Source: a candidate division Zixibacteria bacterium SM23_73_3
GTDB taxonomy: Bacteria; Zixibacteria; MSB-5A5; SM1-73
NCBI GenBank assembly: GCA_001304155.1
Contig: LJUX01000008.1
Span: forward strand, 1 to 38,613
Reading direction: 5' to 3'
Length of the DNA: 38,613 nt
Of the stretch, positions 1-8,681 are shown piece by piece; within the stretch, counting starts at the first letter, position 1, and the number at the start of each line of letters is the position of its first letter. Both the position numbers and the translations under genes were made by a program. The notes under the pieces were generated by a model. It worked only from the letters and a program-made list of their open reading frames with translations. It searched no databases and was not told where the DNA came from.

Positions 1-1308
1 GGAACCAGCGTGGCTAAGGTGGATGGGTTTGTGGTGCTGGTCTATGGTGGAATCCCGGGAGATGTGGTCAAAGCCGAGATCACCAAAAAGAAAACAAATT
101 ACGCAGAAGCTAAGCTTCTGGAGATCGTTAAGGAATCGGAACTAAGGACGAAGCCTGCCTGCTCGCACTTCGGGTTCTGCGGTGGGTGCACCTGGCAGAA
201 TCTAAAATACGAGGAGCAACTAAGATTCAAAACCAGACAGGTCAAGGAAAGTCTTAGACACATCGCGGGCTTTACTGATCCTCCGGTACAAGATGCGTTG
301 GGTTCCAACCAGATATTTTATTATCGCAACAAGATGGAATACGCCTTCTTACCGCATCCAGAGAAGAAGCTTATCCTGGGGTTGCACCCGCGGAAAAGAT
401 TCGATCTGGTTTTTGATCTGAATGAGTGTTTTCTGCAGTCGGAGGTCGCAAACAAAATCGTGGATTCTGTCCGCCAATTCGCCAAAGAGAAGAATCTGCC
501 CGCTTATGATCACAGAAGTGAATCGGGATTTTTGAGATTTCTGGTGATAAAGGAGGGTAAGAACACCGGACAGACCATGGTGAATCTGGTCACTTACAAA
601 GGAGATTTTCCCCATCGGAAGGATTTCTGCGACGCCATTTTTTCACACTTTCCTGCCGTCAAGAGCATAGTCAGAAACATAAACACGAAATTAGCTCAAA
701 TAGCCGTGGGAGAAGAGGAGGAGTTGTTGGGCGGGGAAAGAATCATCACCGAAAGATTGGGGAAGTTTGAATTTGAGATATCCAGCAATTCCTTTTTTCA
801 AACCAACCCCAGACAGGCGGAAAAACTATATGGGATTGTGCTGGAAATGGCAGACTTACAGGGAGACGAGGAGGTTCTGGATTTGTATTGCGGAAACGGA
901 ACCATCTCCATATTCTTATCACCGAGGGTAAAAAGAGTAATTGGAGTGGAAGCGGTGGAGGAGACGGTGCAAAATGCCCGAAGAAATGTAGAACTCAATG
1001 GTGTGATCAATTGTGAGTTCATCCAGGAGGAAGCCAAGAAGGTGCTTAAGGGATTTGAACAGGATAGTAGATCATTCGATCTAGTGGTGATCGATCCTCC
1101 CAGAGCGGGATTGCATCCAAAAGTGGCCAAGTCGCTTCTTGCCTTAAGGCCACCTGAAATAATATATGTCTCATGTAATCCCACCACCCTGGCGAGAGAC
1201 TTGAAAATGTTCTGCGAAAAAGATTACGAATTGGAAAACGTTCAGCCGGTGGATATGTTCCCCCATACCTATCATATTGAGAGTGTGGTAAAGTTGGTGA
1301 AAACTTAA
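1..1308 (+). CDS. rlmD: 23S rRNA (uracil-C5)-methyltransferase, RlmD/RumA family (5' end outside window)
   Basis: This enzyme transfers a methyl group from SAM to C5 of a uracil in 23S rRNA. The frame is open to the left edge and the first visible residues (GTSVAKVDGFVV) are the inside of a TRAM RNA-binding domain, so the true start lies upstream and the GTG at 10 is not the start. A 4Fe-4S motif follows at about residues 50-60 (C-x5-C-x2-C in CSHFGFCGGC), with a further candidate Cys in NECF. The SAM site is VLDLYCGNGTISIFL, then DPPRAGLHP, and the nucleophilic Cys is in VSCNPTTLARDL near the C terminus. Family membership is clear. The exact target (U1939 or U747) is not: many bacteria carry one RumA-like enzyme of uncertain specificity. 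The next gene starts 46 bases downstream on the same strand. Confidence 0.93.
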   Translation, partial: GTSVAKVDGFVVLVYGGIPGDVVKAEITKKKTNYAEAKLLEIVKESELRTKPACSHFGFCGGCTWQNLKYEEQLRFKTRQVKESLRHIAGFTDPPVQDALGSNQIFYYRNKMEYAFLPHPEKKLILGLHPRKRFDLVFDLNECFLQSEVANKIVDSVRQFAKEKNLPAYDHRSESGFLRFLVIKEGKNTGQTMVNLVTYKGDFPHRKDFCDAIFSHFPAVKSIVRNINTKLAQIAVGEEEELLGGERIITERLGKFEFEISSNSFFQTNPRQAEKLYGIVLEMADLQGDEEVLDLYCGNGTISIFLSPRVKRVIGVEAVEETVQNARRNVELNGVINCEFIQEEAKKVLKGFEQDSRSFDLVVIDPPRAGLHPKVAKSLLALRPPEIIYVSCNPTTLARDLKMFCEKDYELENVQPVDMFPHTYHIESVVKLVKT

Positions 1309-1354
1309 TATGCAAAAATCTTAAGCTTTCATAGAAACAAACCAGGAGAACAAA

Positions 1355-2305
1355 ATGGAATTTAAATATGATCCGGTGCCGTTCATTTTCAAAAAAGGCG
1401 ATTCCTTTACCAAACTGTGTGTTTTGGAAATGGTTGGCCTCTGGAACACACCAATCGGGAAGGGACTCCTTCTGGATTTGTTGAAGACCCAAAAGAAAGA
1501 TAGCGGTTTTCCCAGCAAGATTGATCCGAACTTCAGCGGGGTGAAGGAGACGGAAAGAATGGCCAACCTCTTGTTGAGATGCGCAATGCCGAAAGATGGG
1601 CTGGCCCTGACCAGCTGTATGAGGTTCCTGTTGAGGAATCAGACCGGGGATGGCGGGTTTCGAGAAAATGTGAAGCTTACCATCCCCCCAGAGGTAATCG
1701 ATCTCTCCAACCAGAAGAGCGTGACCTACCTGACTGCAGACATGGTGGACCTTCTTAGATCAGTGGGACAGGAAAACACCAAAGCCTGCCAGAAATCAAT
1801 TAACTGGCTGCGGAGAATGGAGATGCCTGAGGGGGGATGGGGTCTGTTTGAGGAGGATGAGGAAATTGATCCGGACTCAAGCGCGCAGGTTACTTTTCTT
1901 ATGAAAGATCTTTTGGGCGAGGAAGATACTTTATATAAGCGCGGTGTCGCTTTGTTCGAAACACACCTGGATCAGAGGGCAGAGGAGGCCAAAGCAGGGT
2001 TCTGGGATCGGAAAGGGAAGAAAGAGGAAAACGAAGTCTATCATTTGACCCATCTTCTGGGGCAATCCATATTCTCCGGAAAAAGAGGTGCAGATGCAGG
2101 ATATAAGGTCAGAGATAAGAGAGTGAAAAAGATCCTTGAGGCGATAATCACAATACAAAGAGAAGATGGGGGCTTCAGGCCTTTCTGGTCGAAGAAGAGC
2201 GATCCTTTGTATACCGGGCTGGTTTTGAAGATCCTCCTCTGGGTGGGGGCAATGGGAAAAAAGAAGATCAAATCTATGATTGAGAAAGCTGTTTTCGAGT
2301 TGTAG
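1355..2305 (+). CDS. Prenyltransferase/squalene-oxidase-repeat (alpha-toroid) protein
   Basis: A 316-residue protein starting at ATG 1355 behind an AGGAGA ribosome site. It carries three to four short Gly/Trp repeats of the terpenoid-cyclase alpha/alpha-toroid type: GDGGFRENV (about residue 105), PEGGWGLFEEDEEIDPDSSAQVT (about 155) and EDGGFRPFWSKKSDPLYTG (about 275). I see no DxDD protonation motif of squalene-hopene cyclases, no signal peptide and no membrane segment, so cyclase activity is not supported. Related proteins in databases are often carelessly labelled as nitrogen-fixation proteins. The function is unknown; the fold is the supportable part. It probably shares a transcript with the rRNA methyltransferase 46 bases upstream. 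Confidence 0.75.
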   Translation: MEFKYDPVPFIFKKGDSFTKLCVLEMVGLWNTPIGKGLLLDLLKTQKKDSGFPSKIDPNFSGVKETERMANLLLRCAMPKDGLALTSCMRFLLRNQTGDGGFRENVKLTIPPEVIDLSNQKSVTYLTADMVDLLRSVGQENTKACQKSINWLRRMEMPEGGWGLFEEDEEIDPDSSAQVTFLMKDLLGEEDTLYKRGVALFETHLDQRAEEAKAGFWDRKGKKEENEVYHLTHLLGQSIFSGKRGADAGYKVRDKRVKKILEAIITIQREDGGFRPFWSKKSDPLYTGLVLKILLWVGAMGKKKIKSMIEKAVFEL

Positions 2306-2360
2306 GGACAATTCATGAATCGCCCCTGCAGGCTAAAGCCGTGGGATGATAACATCCCAT
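2306..2360. repeat. Palindromic intergenic repeat (ATTCATGAAT type)
   Basis: Directly after the toroid gene lies a degenerate copy of a palindrome centred on ATTCATGAAT (2311-2320), followed by a second hairpin TGGGATG-ataa-CATCCCA (2342-2359). A perfect copy of the first palindrome occurs at 32717-32734. The hairpins lack a T-run, so they are probably repeats rather than an intrinsic terminator. Confidence 0.6.
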
Positions 2361-2452
2361 GGGAAGCAGGCCTATCCACTAAAGAAAAATGCAGGCGGTA
2401 GATGATTCCTTCTGGTAATTAGTTAAGAAAACAGCAAATATTTTCGTTACAT

Positions 2453-2489
2453 AAAAAGAGATGCCCCCAGCCAAAGACTGGAGGCATCT
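2453..2489 (-). terminator. Rho-independent terminator of the Cys-rich mini-gene
   Basis: On the minus strand a hairpin (AGATGCC-x-CCAG arms at 2459-2470 and 2478-2489, one mismatch, 7-base loop) is followed by CTTTTTA. It lies 16 bases past the stop of the gene at 2505. Confidence 0.75.
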
Positions 2490-2504
2490 TTGAGAGCTTT
2501 GCTT

Positions 2505-2681
2505 CTACTGACAGCATTTTCCGCCGCTGAGGGTCTGGTAGGCAGAGTAAAGCTTCCTCAAGGCTTCTGCTTTTTCTGGATCCTTGGCGGTTATTTTTAT
2601 GACCACCCCGTCCTTGGTCTCCTCAGTGTTGCACTCAAAATGCTCGGCAAAGCTTTTGGGATCACAACAGCAGGCAAACAT
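2505..2681 (-). CDS. Small Cys-rich protein next to an ArsR repressor
   Basis: A 58-residue protein starting at ATG 2681. That start, rather than one 30 bases upstream, is fixed by a near-perfect AGGAGGTG ribosome site 6 bases before it. It begins MFACCCDPKSF, has a middle Cys (HFECN) and ends GGKCCQ, giving six cysteines in 58 residues. There is no signal peptide. The clustered Cys at both ends suggest metal or Fe-S binding, or a redox role, but no catalytic family is recognised. It lies downstream of an ArsR-type gene, has a copy of that gene's operator-like sequence 36 bases upstream of its start, and is closed by its own terminator. A role in metal handling or sulfur/redox chemistry under that repressor is inference. 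Confidence 0.7.
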   Translation of the reverse strand: MFACCCDPKSFAEHFECNTEETKDGVVIKITAKDPEKAEALRKLYSAYQTLSGGKCCQ

Positions 2682-2717
2682 ATCTCTCACCTCCTTTCCT
2701 GAGATAAACAAATTTAA

Positions 2718-2733
2718 ATATGTCTATTCGATG
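2718..2733 (-). promoter_or_regulatory. Operator-like site 1 of the ArsR regulator
   Basis: On the minus strand this 16-mer reads CATCGAATAGACATAT. It matches the site at 3071-3086 at 14 of 16 positions, and the two sit at nearly the same distance (36 and 31 bases) upstream of their genes in the same orientation. Confidence 0.5.
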
Positions 2734-2742
2734 CACAAAAAA

Positions 2743-3039
2743 TTATTTCCCTTTTTTGCCCTTCACCACCACGCCTACCTTCTCAAAGAAATCCTTACAG
2801 CAGGTGGGAACGCAAATACAGCAGTTGGCCTGATAATAGACTTCTTTCCCCTTCTTTTCATAAACCACCAGACCAGCTCTCTTTAAAATGTCTAAATGAT
2901 GGGAGATGGAGGGCTGGGTCATCTCGAAATTCTTGCATATCTCGGAGACGCACATCTTTCTCTTTGACAGAAGCGTAAGAATCCCCTGACGGGTACGATC
3001 AGACAACGCTTGAAAGATTAAAGCACAACGGTTTTCCAT
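2743..3039 (-). CDS. ArsR-family winged-helix repressor with Cys-rich C terminus
   Basis: A 98-residue transcriptional regulator with ATG 3039 behind GGAGGGAAGC. The ArsR HTH is clear: ALSDRTRQGILTLL, then recognition-helix region MTQPSISHHLDIL, and the wing around VVYEKKGKEVYYQ. The usual alpha-3 sensor motif (ELCVCDL) is here KMCVSEI, with one Cys. The C terminus carries CCICVPTCC, five Cys in nine residues, a likely metal or metalloid sensor site, as described for divergent ArsR/SmtB subclasses. It probably represses itself and the Cys-rich mini-gene 61 bases downstream, because both have the same operator-like 16-mer in front. The inducer cannot be read from sequence. Confidence 0.88.
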   Translation of the reverse strand: MENRCALIFQALSDRTRQGILTLLSKRKMCVSEICKNFEMTQPSISHHLDILKRAGLVVYEKKGKEVYYQANCCICVPTCCKDFFEKVGVVVKGKKGK

Positions 3040-3070
3040 TGCTTCCCTCCAAATACATAGACACTGTTCT

Positions 3071-3092
3071 ATATATCTATACGATGAGATAT
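3071..3092 (-). promoter_or_regulatory. Operator-like site 2, upstream of the arsR-type gene
   Basis: The stretch contains a perfect 6-bp inverted repeat ATATCT-N8-AGATAT (3073-3078 and 3087-3092) overlapping the 16-mer shared with 2718-2733. It lies 31 bases upstream of the regulator start, overlapping the likely -10 region (TATAGA/TATATA on the minus strand), so binding there would block transcription. Confidence 0.5.
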
Positions 3093-3287
3093 CACCTCTG
3101 TTTAGTTTTTTTTGTAATTCCCAAAAAAATCATCTACACCTCCTTTTGGCAGTAAAACTGCCCAAACGGCCAACCGATCAGTTCCGGCATTTCCTTTAGG
3201 ATACAATCCCGAATACCTTTAAAGAAAGGGTGTTGCTAACAAAATTCCACAATTGCCTCCTCCGCTACCCGTCATAAAAGGAGGACA

Positions 3288-3316
3288 ACAAAAAATGCCA
3301 CCTTCACGGTGGCATT
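3288..3316 (-). terminator. Rho-independent terminator of the sigma54-regulator operon
   Basis: The minus strand reads AATGCCACC-gtgaa-GGTGGCATT followed by TTTT. It is a perfect 9-bp stem (3294-3316) located 19 bases after the stop of the regulator at 3335. Confidence 0.9.
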
Positions 3317-3334
3317 ACCACAGACGACCTATGC

Positions 3335-6274
3335 TTATGTATCAGTGGGTATTTTTATCTTGTGCTGTTTGATTTTGAATCTCAAAGAGGATTCCGGAAT
3401 GTGCAAAGCCCCGGCGGCCGCCTTTTTCACCCATTTGTTCTCCACCAATGCCTTCAGGATAAACTGTTTCTCCCAGGCCGCCACTCGATCATACAAAGAT
3501 ATATCTTCGGACTTTTGTTCTTCCTTTATTCCGAACTTTTCAGCGATTATATCTGCCGCCACCACCGACTCCCCATCCTTTATTGCCACCAGCCTTTTTA
3601 CCTCATTCTCCAGCTCTCTGATATTCCCCGGCCAGTCGTAATTGGTCAGAAGTTCCATGATCGCTGGAGAAGGTTGAGGCAGTTTGTCTCCTTCGTTGGT
3701 GGCGTGAATTTTTATGAAGTGACTTACCAGAAGTGGAGTATCCTCTTTCCTATCTCTTAAAGGAGGTAACTTAACCTGTATGGTATTTAAGCGGAAGAAC
3801 AGATCCTTGCGGAAAAGCCCTTTCTCGATCTGTTCTTTTATGTTCAGGCTGGTGGCGGAGATGACCCGAATATCAACTTTCCGGGGCTTGGTCTCTCCCA
3901 GCCGGGTGATCTCCTTTTCCTCCAGAACCCTTAGAAGCTTTATCTGAGTGGCTGGATTGATCTCAGCTATCTCGTCTAAGTACAAAGTTCCCCCCTCCGC
4001 CTCCTCTATAAGTCCCTTCTTATCCTGCGAAGCTCCGGTATAGGCACCCTTCTTATGCCCGAAAAGCTCATTCTCCAACAAGGTCTCCGGAAATGCAGCA
4101 CAGTTCACCACCACGAAATTTTTATTCTTTCGATTGCTGTTATAATGAATGGCCTTGGCGACCTGATCCTTCCCGGTTCCAGTTTCCCCCTCCAGAAGTA
4201 TGGAGAGGTTGGTGTCCTTCACCTGGGAGAGCTTCCACAATATCTCCAGCATCTGGCTATTCTGGGTGATGATGTTGGAGAAGGCACTTTTTTCTTTTAA
4301 CTGCTGCTTTAATCTTAAATTTTCCTCCCCTAATTTTTCGTTCTCAATCTCAGCCAACCTCAGAGCGATTATGTCCACAAAAGCCACTGCTAAATCGAGT
4401 TCATCTTTTTGAAATGGCTTGGTGAAACGGCCGTTTCTCTGCCGTTCCAGATATAATGCTCCTTTAACATCTTCGTGCATTTTCAATGGGATGAGAACTG
4501 AGCTGGACACCTCTCTTTTATTTTTAGGGAATAGATTAGATTCACCTGAGGTGGAATAGATTGGTTTGCTTAAAGAGAAGAGTTCTCCGTGTAGACGGTA
4601 TAAGCTGGTACGAATCTGCTTTATCTCCTCCGATGATAGGTTGAAGCTGCAGATGGGAGAGGAAGACTGGTCCTCACCATTTTTTAGGAGAATGAAGCCC
4701 CGATCTGCTTTAAGTTTTTTTGCCAGAAGCATCAGGTTTTGACCGATCTCCCCCTCTCCTCTGGAACCTGCGGCTTGATCTGCCGGAGGAGTTTCCGTAA
4801 TCTGTCCGCATTCGATTTCAGAGAGGAAACGTCTGATGATATTGTATTGGTTATCAAAGGAGACGCTCTTTTCTGCCACCACCTTTTCCACCTTCGAGCG
4901 GAACTTCGAGATCTCCAGCAGTTTTTCCTCTTCTGCCGGCGTTTTTTCTGATTTAGATTCCCTTAAATGAACTTCGGCTTCATTCAGGCAATCGATGGTG
5001 TTATCGTAATTCTGAATTTCAAAATGTACCAGGGCTTCACCCAATTGGGTTAATCCCATATAGTAGGCGCGTCCGGGTGAGTTTTCGGAGAAGAGCTCCT
5101 CAAAAAGATTTTTCGCCCTATTTAAGTTTTCCAGCGCCTCTTTGGGATCAGATACCCCCTCCTCTCCGGCAGAAAGATAGGTTTGGGCTAACTCGAATTT
5201 GCATCCGGCCTTCTCCAGACAACTAATGCTCAACTTGAAATTTTCTTTGGCCCGCTTTTTATTATTTTTCTGCGCGTAGATTTGCCCCAGGACCCGATAA
5301 ACGATTCCTTCCTCTACTTTTTCATTTAAACGTTTGGAGATCTCTAAGGATCTCAGAGAAGAATTTTCTGCCAAGTTAAATTTTTGAGTGGCCAGTTGAA
5401 GCTGTGCCAGAATGCGATAAGATTGACAGACCAGACTGCTTTGGGGGGCAATCTCCTCTCCTATCTGAATGGCAGAAGTGACGTTTCGATAAGATCGATC
5501 ATATTCCTTTAGCTCAAAAGCCAATTCACCCTGATATTCATTATAAATAGCCAGCTCTCTTTTCAGTTCCTTCTTTTGGATGATGCGGAGGGCTCTTTCA
5601 TAGAATTCTTCTGCTTCTTTGAATTTTCTCTGCTGATAAGCCGCATAACCCAGCGAGAGAAGATTTCTGCAAATGCTGATTTCATTCTTTATCAGCTCAT
5701 TCTGTCTGATGCTATCATGCAGATGCTGGGAAGCCTGACTCCACTCTCCCTTAAGCAGGTGGATTCTTCCCAAATTGCCGGAGAGGCGGGCAATCATAAG
5801 CTGTCCATCCTTGATTTTTTTGACATGTTCGGTGGCTTGATTTAGACATTCAATGGAACGATCAAACTCGGCTTGGATGAAGAATATCTGGGCTAACTTA
5901 TTATAGGCATCCGCAACTCCCTTTCTCTCTCCTGCCCGGCGGAAGGAGGCTACCGCATCTTGTATTTCGATCTCTGCTTTTTTCAAATCGCCGATGGAAA
6001 TAAAGATATAACCCATAAGCAGTTGCACCTGGGCAATTCTTTTATTCTTCAAAGTATGCTTCAAAAGCTGATAGGCAGATTCAGCTTTTTTCAAAGCTTC
6101 GTCATAGTGGGCTTGTCCATGGAGGGTTATCCCCTCCAGATAATACAATTCCCCTAAGTAAGCGGAGGTGTCTTTCCCTTTCTTCAGCTTCTTCAACTCC
6201 GCCTGGGCGGCCCTAAAATCTCTTTTTGCCGCCAGAGATTCTATCAAAGCAATCCTTTTCTCCGGACTTTCCAT
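3335..6274 (-). CDS. TPR-GAF-sigma54 AAA+ transcriptional activator with Fis HTH
   Basis: A 979-residue bacterial enhancer-binding protein for sigma54 RNA polymerase. About residues 1-440 are tandem TPR helices (for example AHYDEALKKAESAYQLL, KFKEAEEFYERALRII). About 480-640 resemble a GAF sensor (LMLLAKKLKADRGFILL, KPFQKDELDLAVAFVD). The AAA+ domain (about 665-900) has Walker A GETGTGKD, the sigma54-contact loop as GAYTGA (Tyr for the usual Phe), Walker B GGTLYLDEI and arginine-finger region RKDLFFRL, plus WPGNIREL. A Fis-type HTH ends the protein (KKAAAGALHIPESSLRFKIKQH). There is no receiver domain, so activation is probably through TPR protein contacts or a GAF ligand rather than phosphotransfer. 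The 117-residue secreted protein gene lies 26 bases upstream and is probably co-transcribed. I found no convincing -24/-12 promoter nearby. Confidence 0.92.
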   Translation of the reverse strand: MESPEKRIALIESLAAKRDFRAAQAELKKLKKGKDTSAYLGELYYLEGITLHGQAHYDEALKKAESAYQLLKHTLKNKRIAQVQLLMGYIFISIGDLKKAEIEIQDAVASFRRAGERKGVADAYNKLAQIFFIQAEFDRSIECLNQATEHVKKIKDGQLMIARLSGNLGRIHLLKGEWSQASQHLHDSIRQNELIKNEISICRNLLSLGYAAYQQRKFKEAEEFYERALRIIQKKELKRELAIYNEYQGELAFELKEYDRSYRNVTSAIQIGEEIAPQSSLVCQSYRILAQLQLATQKFNLAENSSLRSLEISKRLNEKVEEGIVYRVLGQIYAQKNNKKRAKENFKLSISCLEKAGCKFELAQTYLSAGEEGVSDPKEALENLNRAKNLFEELFSENSPGRAYYMGLTQLGEALVHFEIQNYDNTIDCLNEAEVHLRESKSEKTPAEEEKLLEISKFRSKVEKVVAEKSVSFDNQYNIIRRFLSEIECGQITETPPADQAAGSRGEGEIGQNLMLLAKKLKADRGFILLKNGEDQSSSPICSFNLSSEEIKQIRTSLYRLHGELFSLSKPIYSTSGESNLFPKNKREVSSSVLIPLKMHEDVKGALYLERQRNGRFTKPFQKDELDLAVAFVDIIALRLAEIENEKLGEENLRLKQQLKEKSAFSNIITQNSQMLEILWKLSQVKDTNLSILLEGETGTGKDQVAKAIHYNSNRKNKNFVVVNCAAFPETLLENELFGHKKGAYTGASQDKKGLIEEAEGGTLYLDEIAEINPATQIKLLRVLEEKEITRLGETKPRKVDIRVISATSLNIKEQIEKGLFRKDLFFRLNTIQVKLPPLRDRKEDTPLLVSHFIKIHATNEGDKLPQPSPAIMELLTNYDWPGNIRELENEVKRLVAIKDGESVVAADIIAEKFGIKEEQKSEDISLYDRVAAWEKQFILKALVENKWVKKAAAGALHIPESSLRFKIKQHKIKIPTDT

Positions 6275-6300
6275 TTTAAATCGTCCCAGAATTATCCTGC

Positions 6301-6654
6301 TTATTTGATGTCAATGAAAAGATGACCACGATTTCTCTGTGAAGGTCCAAAAACCTTTACTTCTTCCAAACCATCATCCTGCCCTGGATACCACATGTGG
6401 AATATGAAGCCGGAACCAAATCCAAATGGAAACATAAAGAAATCATCTGTGTCTGTAGAATCTGAAGGACTTGGATCCCAGTCAATATTGCATAAATCAT
6501 CCCACGGGTGCTCACCATCCACAGGCTCGGTCGCATCACCTACAAAAACGAAGTTGAAAGCAACCAGAAAACAGACGGTGACCAACAAGAACAGGATTCG
6601 CTTCAGCAAGGAAGATCTGTGGCCTCCGGAAACTTTCGAATCAAGCCACATCAT
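6301..6654 (-). CDS. Small putative secreted or membrane-anchored protein
   Basis: A 117-residue protein with ATG 6654 (or the adjacent ATG 6651) behind AGGAGGCG. Residues 18-40 are a hydrophobic stretch after basic residues (LLKRILFLLVTVCFLVAFNFVFVG), fitting a signal peptide or N-terminal anchor. The exported part is acidic and aromatic-rich, with a run of Asp/Ser/Thr (DPSPSDSTDTDD) and Gly/Phe (FPFGFGSGF). I recognise no family. It precedes the sigma54 regulator by 26 bases and so may be linked to its signal input, but this is only inferred from position. Confidence 0.6.
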   Translation of the reverse strand: MMWLDSKVSGGHRSSLLKRILFLLVTVCFLVAFNFVFVGDATEPVDGEHPWDDLCNIDWDPSPSDSTDTDDFFMFPFGFGSGFIFHMWYPGQDDGLEEVKVFGPSQRNRGHLFIDIK

Positions 6655-7066
6655 GTCTGAATCGCCTCCTTAAAGTGATAGAACGGGGAATTTTATCTTT
6701 TCTCCTTATTAATAGAGAGAAAAAATTACCTCGCCGGGTTTTTAGCTCTCTAAAACACGCGGAAATAATTATCTCAGCAACCCCAACTTAACCTTTTCCC
6801 TCAATTTCAATTTAATCCAAAATTCCTTTTTGTCAAGTTATTTTTATTAAAACTTTTATTTCGTCCAGATATGTGTATAAATCCCTTGAGGTTCTGGCAT
6901 ATTTCGTTCAGCAATCCATATTGTCGTATGGCCGTACGGGCACACCTGCGGCCTTGTGTCTTCAAAACCGCCATACTTTAAAAAATCTAAGAACTCTCCT
7001 ACCATAAGATATACGCTATCAATTACCATTTAGAGCTTTACACCGTCAAAAAACTTGAATGCCGTA
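6655..7066. other. Intergenic region without genes
   Basis: This 412-base gap is AT-rich near 6700-6880 (probable promoter area for the minus-strand operon) and then carries a GC-rich patch with a possible hairpin, GTATGGC (6926-6932) with GCCATAC (6970-6976). I see no plausible ORF, tRNA or terminator. Confidence 0.5.
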
Positions 7067-8428
7067 TCAGATCTTCTTGGTTTTCCATCTTCCCCTGGCA
7101 AACCAACAGGTCAACACTACTCCTTTGGCTATGCCGGTTGAGGTTATGGCCCACCATACACCCGTTATTCCCAGGCCCCAATGAACTGCCAGAAGATAGG
7201 CCAACGGGATGCGGGTAAGGGAACCGGAAATGGAGACGATCATGGGAGGAATGGTGTTGCCTGCCCCTGCGAAGGCACCCTCGAACACGATCTCCAGTGC
7301 CATGAACGTCTGGGATAGGGCCAAAATTCTTAAGTATCCGATTCCGATTTCAACCACCTTGGGGTCCGAGATGAAAAAAGAGGCGATCTGTCGGGGAAAG
7401 GTGAAAAACATTATGGCTACACATCCGGTGACCAGAACCGATATCCCGGCTGTCACCCAGGCGGCTTGAGCGGATCTTTCCGGCTTGCCCGCCCCCAGAT
7501 TCTGCCCCACCAGAGTGGATGCGGCTATAGAAAATCCAAAGCAGGTCAGAAAGGATACCGACTCCATACGGTTGCCGATCCCAAGTGCGGCAATGGCCTG
7601 TGTTCCGAACAGAGCCACGATCTTGTTTATAAACAGGTAGACCACGCTGAAAAGTATCCAGGCGGATGAGGCTGGAATGCCGATGCGCAGAATCCGCCAG
7701 ACCATGGAGAAGTCCAAGTCCAGTTTGGGCCGAAGCGAAAACCTAAAAGCTAACTTTCCCCGCATGATCAAGAGGATGAAAAGCAAGCTTGCCACCCCTT
7801 GAGAGAAGATACTGGCTAAGGCGGCGCCATCAGTTCCCATTTGAGGAAAGGGACCCCAACCGAAAATGAGCACCGGATCCAGAATGATATTCAATCCCAG
7901 GCTTGCCATGATAACCAGCATGGGGGTCTTGGTGTCGCCGGATGCCCGAAAGATTGCCCCCATAACATCCAGCAGAAAGAAGAAAATCGCCCCGGCAAAG
8001 ATTATCCTCAGATATCGAACTCCCAGAAAAGTCACATCCGGTGCCGTGCCCATCAAAACGAAGGCCCATTTAGCGAACATGACCCCGAGAATGCTCACAA
8101 GCAGAGCGAAAAATATGGAAAAAAGATAGGCCTGCCTGGCGCTAAAGGCGGCTTGATCGGGTTGCTTAGCTCCGATGAACCTTGCCACCAGAGCAGTGAC
8201 TCCCACCGAAATGGCTCCCACCAGGGAATAGATGATCCAGATCAGAAAGGCGCTGGAGATGACCGCCGCCAAAGAAACTGCTCCTAACTTCCCTACCCAG
8301 AAGATGTCCGCAATGGAAAAAGCGGTCTCCAAAAACATGGTGACAACTACAGGCCCGGCAAGATAAAAGATGTCTTTGGTGATCGAACCTGAAGTTAAGT
8401 CTCGTTTTGTCTTCGCTTCTGAATTCAT
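7067..8428 (-). CDS. MATE-family multidrug/Na+ antiporter
   Basis: A 453-residue inner-membrane exporter of the MATE/NorM-DinF type, which extrudes cationic or metabolite substrates using a Na+ or H+ gradient. I place the start at ATG 8428 (MNSEAKTKRDLTSGSI) behind AGAAGG rather than at the far upstream codon, because LTSGSITKDIFYLAGPVVVTMFLE is the usual N terminus of the family. About twelve hydrophobic segments follow, with family signatures LETAFSIADIFWVGKLG in TM1, VTALVARFIGAKQ, IFRASGDTKTPM at about residue 165, and the second-half repeat IASSTLVGQNLGAGKPERS-like segment (AASTLVGQNLGAGKPE). The substrate cannot be predicted. It is transcribed away from the dockerin-bearing peptidase gene. 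Confidence 0.92.
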   Translation of the reverse strand: MNSEAKTKRDLTSGSITKDIFYLAGPVVVTMFLETAFSIADIFWVGKLGAVSLAAVISSAFLIWIIYSLVGAISVGVTALVARFIGAKQPDQAAFSARQAYLFSIFFALLVSILGVMFAKWAFVLMGTAPDVTFLGVRYLRIIFAGAIFFFLLDVMGAIFRASGDTKTPMLVIMASLGLNIILDPVLIFGWGPFPQMGTDGAALASIFSQGVASLLFILLIMRGKLAFRFSLRPKLDLDFSMVWRILRIGIPASSAWILFSVVYLFINKIVALFGTQAIAALGIGNRMESVSFLTCFGFSIAASTLVGQNLGAGKPERSAQAAWVTAGISVLVTGCVAIMFFTFPRQIASFFISDPKVVEIGIGYLRILALSQTFMALEIVFEGAFAGAGNTIPPMIVSISGSLTRIPLAYLLAVHWGLGITGVWWAITSTGIAKGVVLTCWFARGRWKTKKI

Positions 8429-8537
8429 ATTCTGCCTTCTGGGTTTAAATATACCAGATTTTATCAAATAAACAACTCTTACGGGTCTGGCGAATCTCCT
8501 TGCTTCACTTTTTTGAAAAATCTCTACTATTTTTTGA

Positions 8538-8565
8538 TTGACAAAGCCAGACGGCGGATTATATT
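8538..8565 (+). promoter_or_regulatory. Sigma70-type promoter of the dockerin peptidase gene
   Basis: TTGACA (8538-8543), a 16-base spacer, and TATATT (8560-8565). The predicted start near 8572 gives a leader of about 110 bases to the ATG at 8682. Confidence 0.55.
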
Positions 8566-8681
8566 GCAAGTAGAAGGGGATCAAAATAAATTGTTAGAGC
8601 CACAAAAAGGATCAGGTGTCCTGACAAATCTTTTTGTCCCGTTCTTCAACCCAGAACCTTTAAAAACAGATGGAGGAAGAG

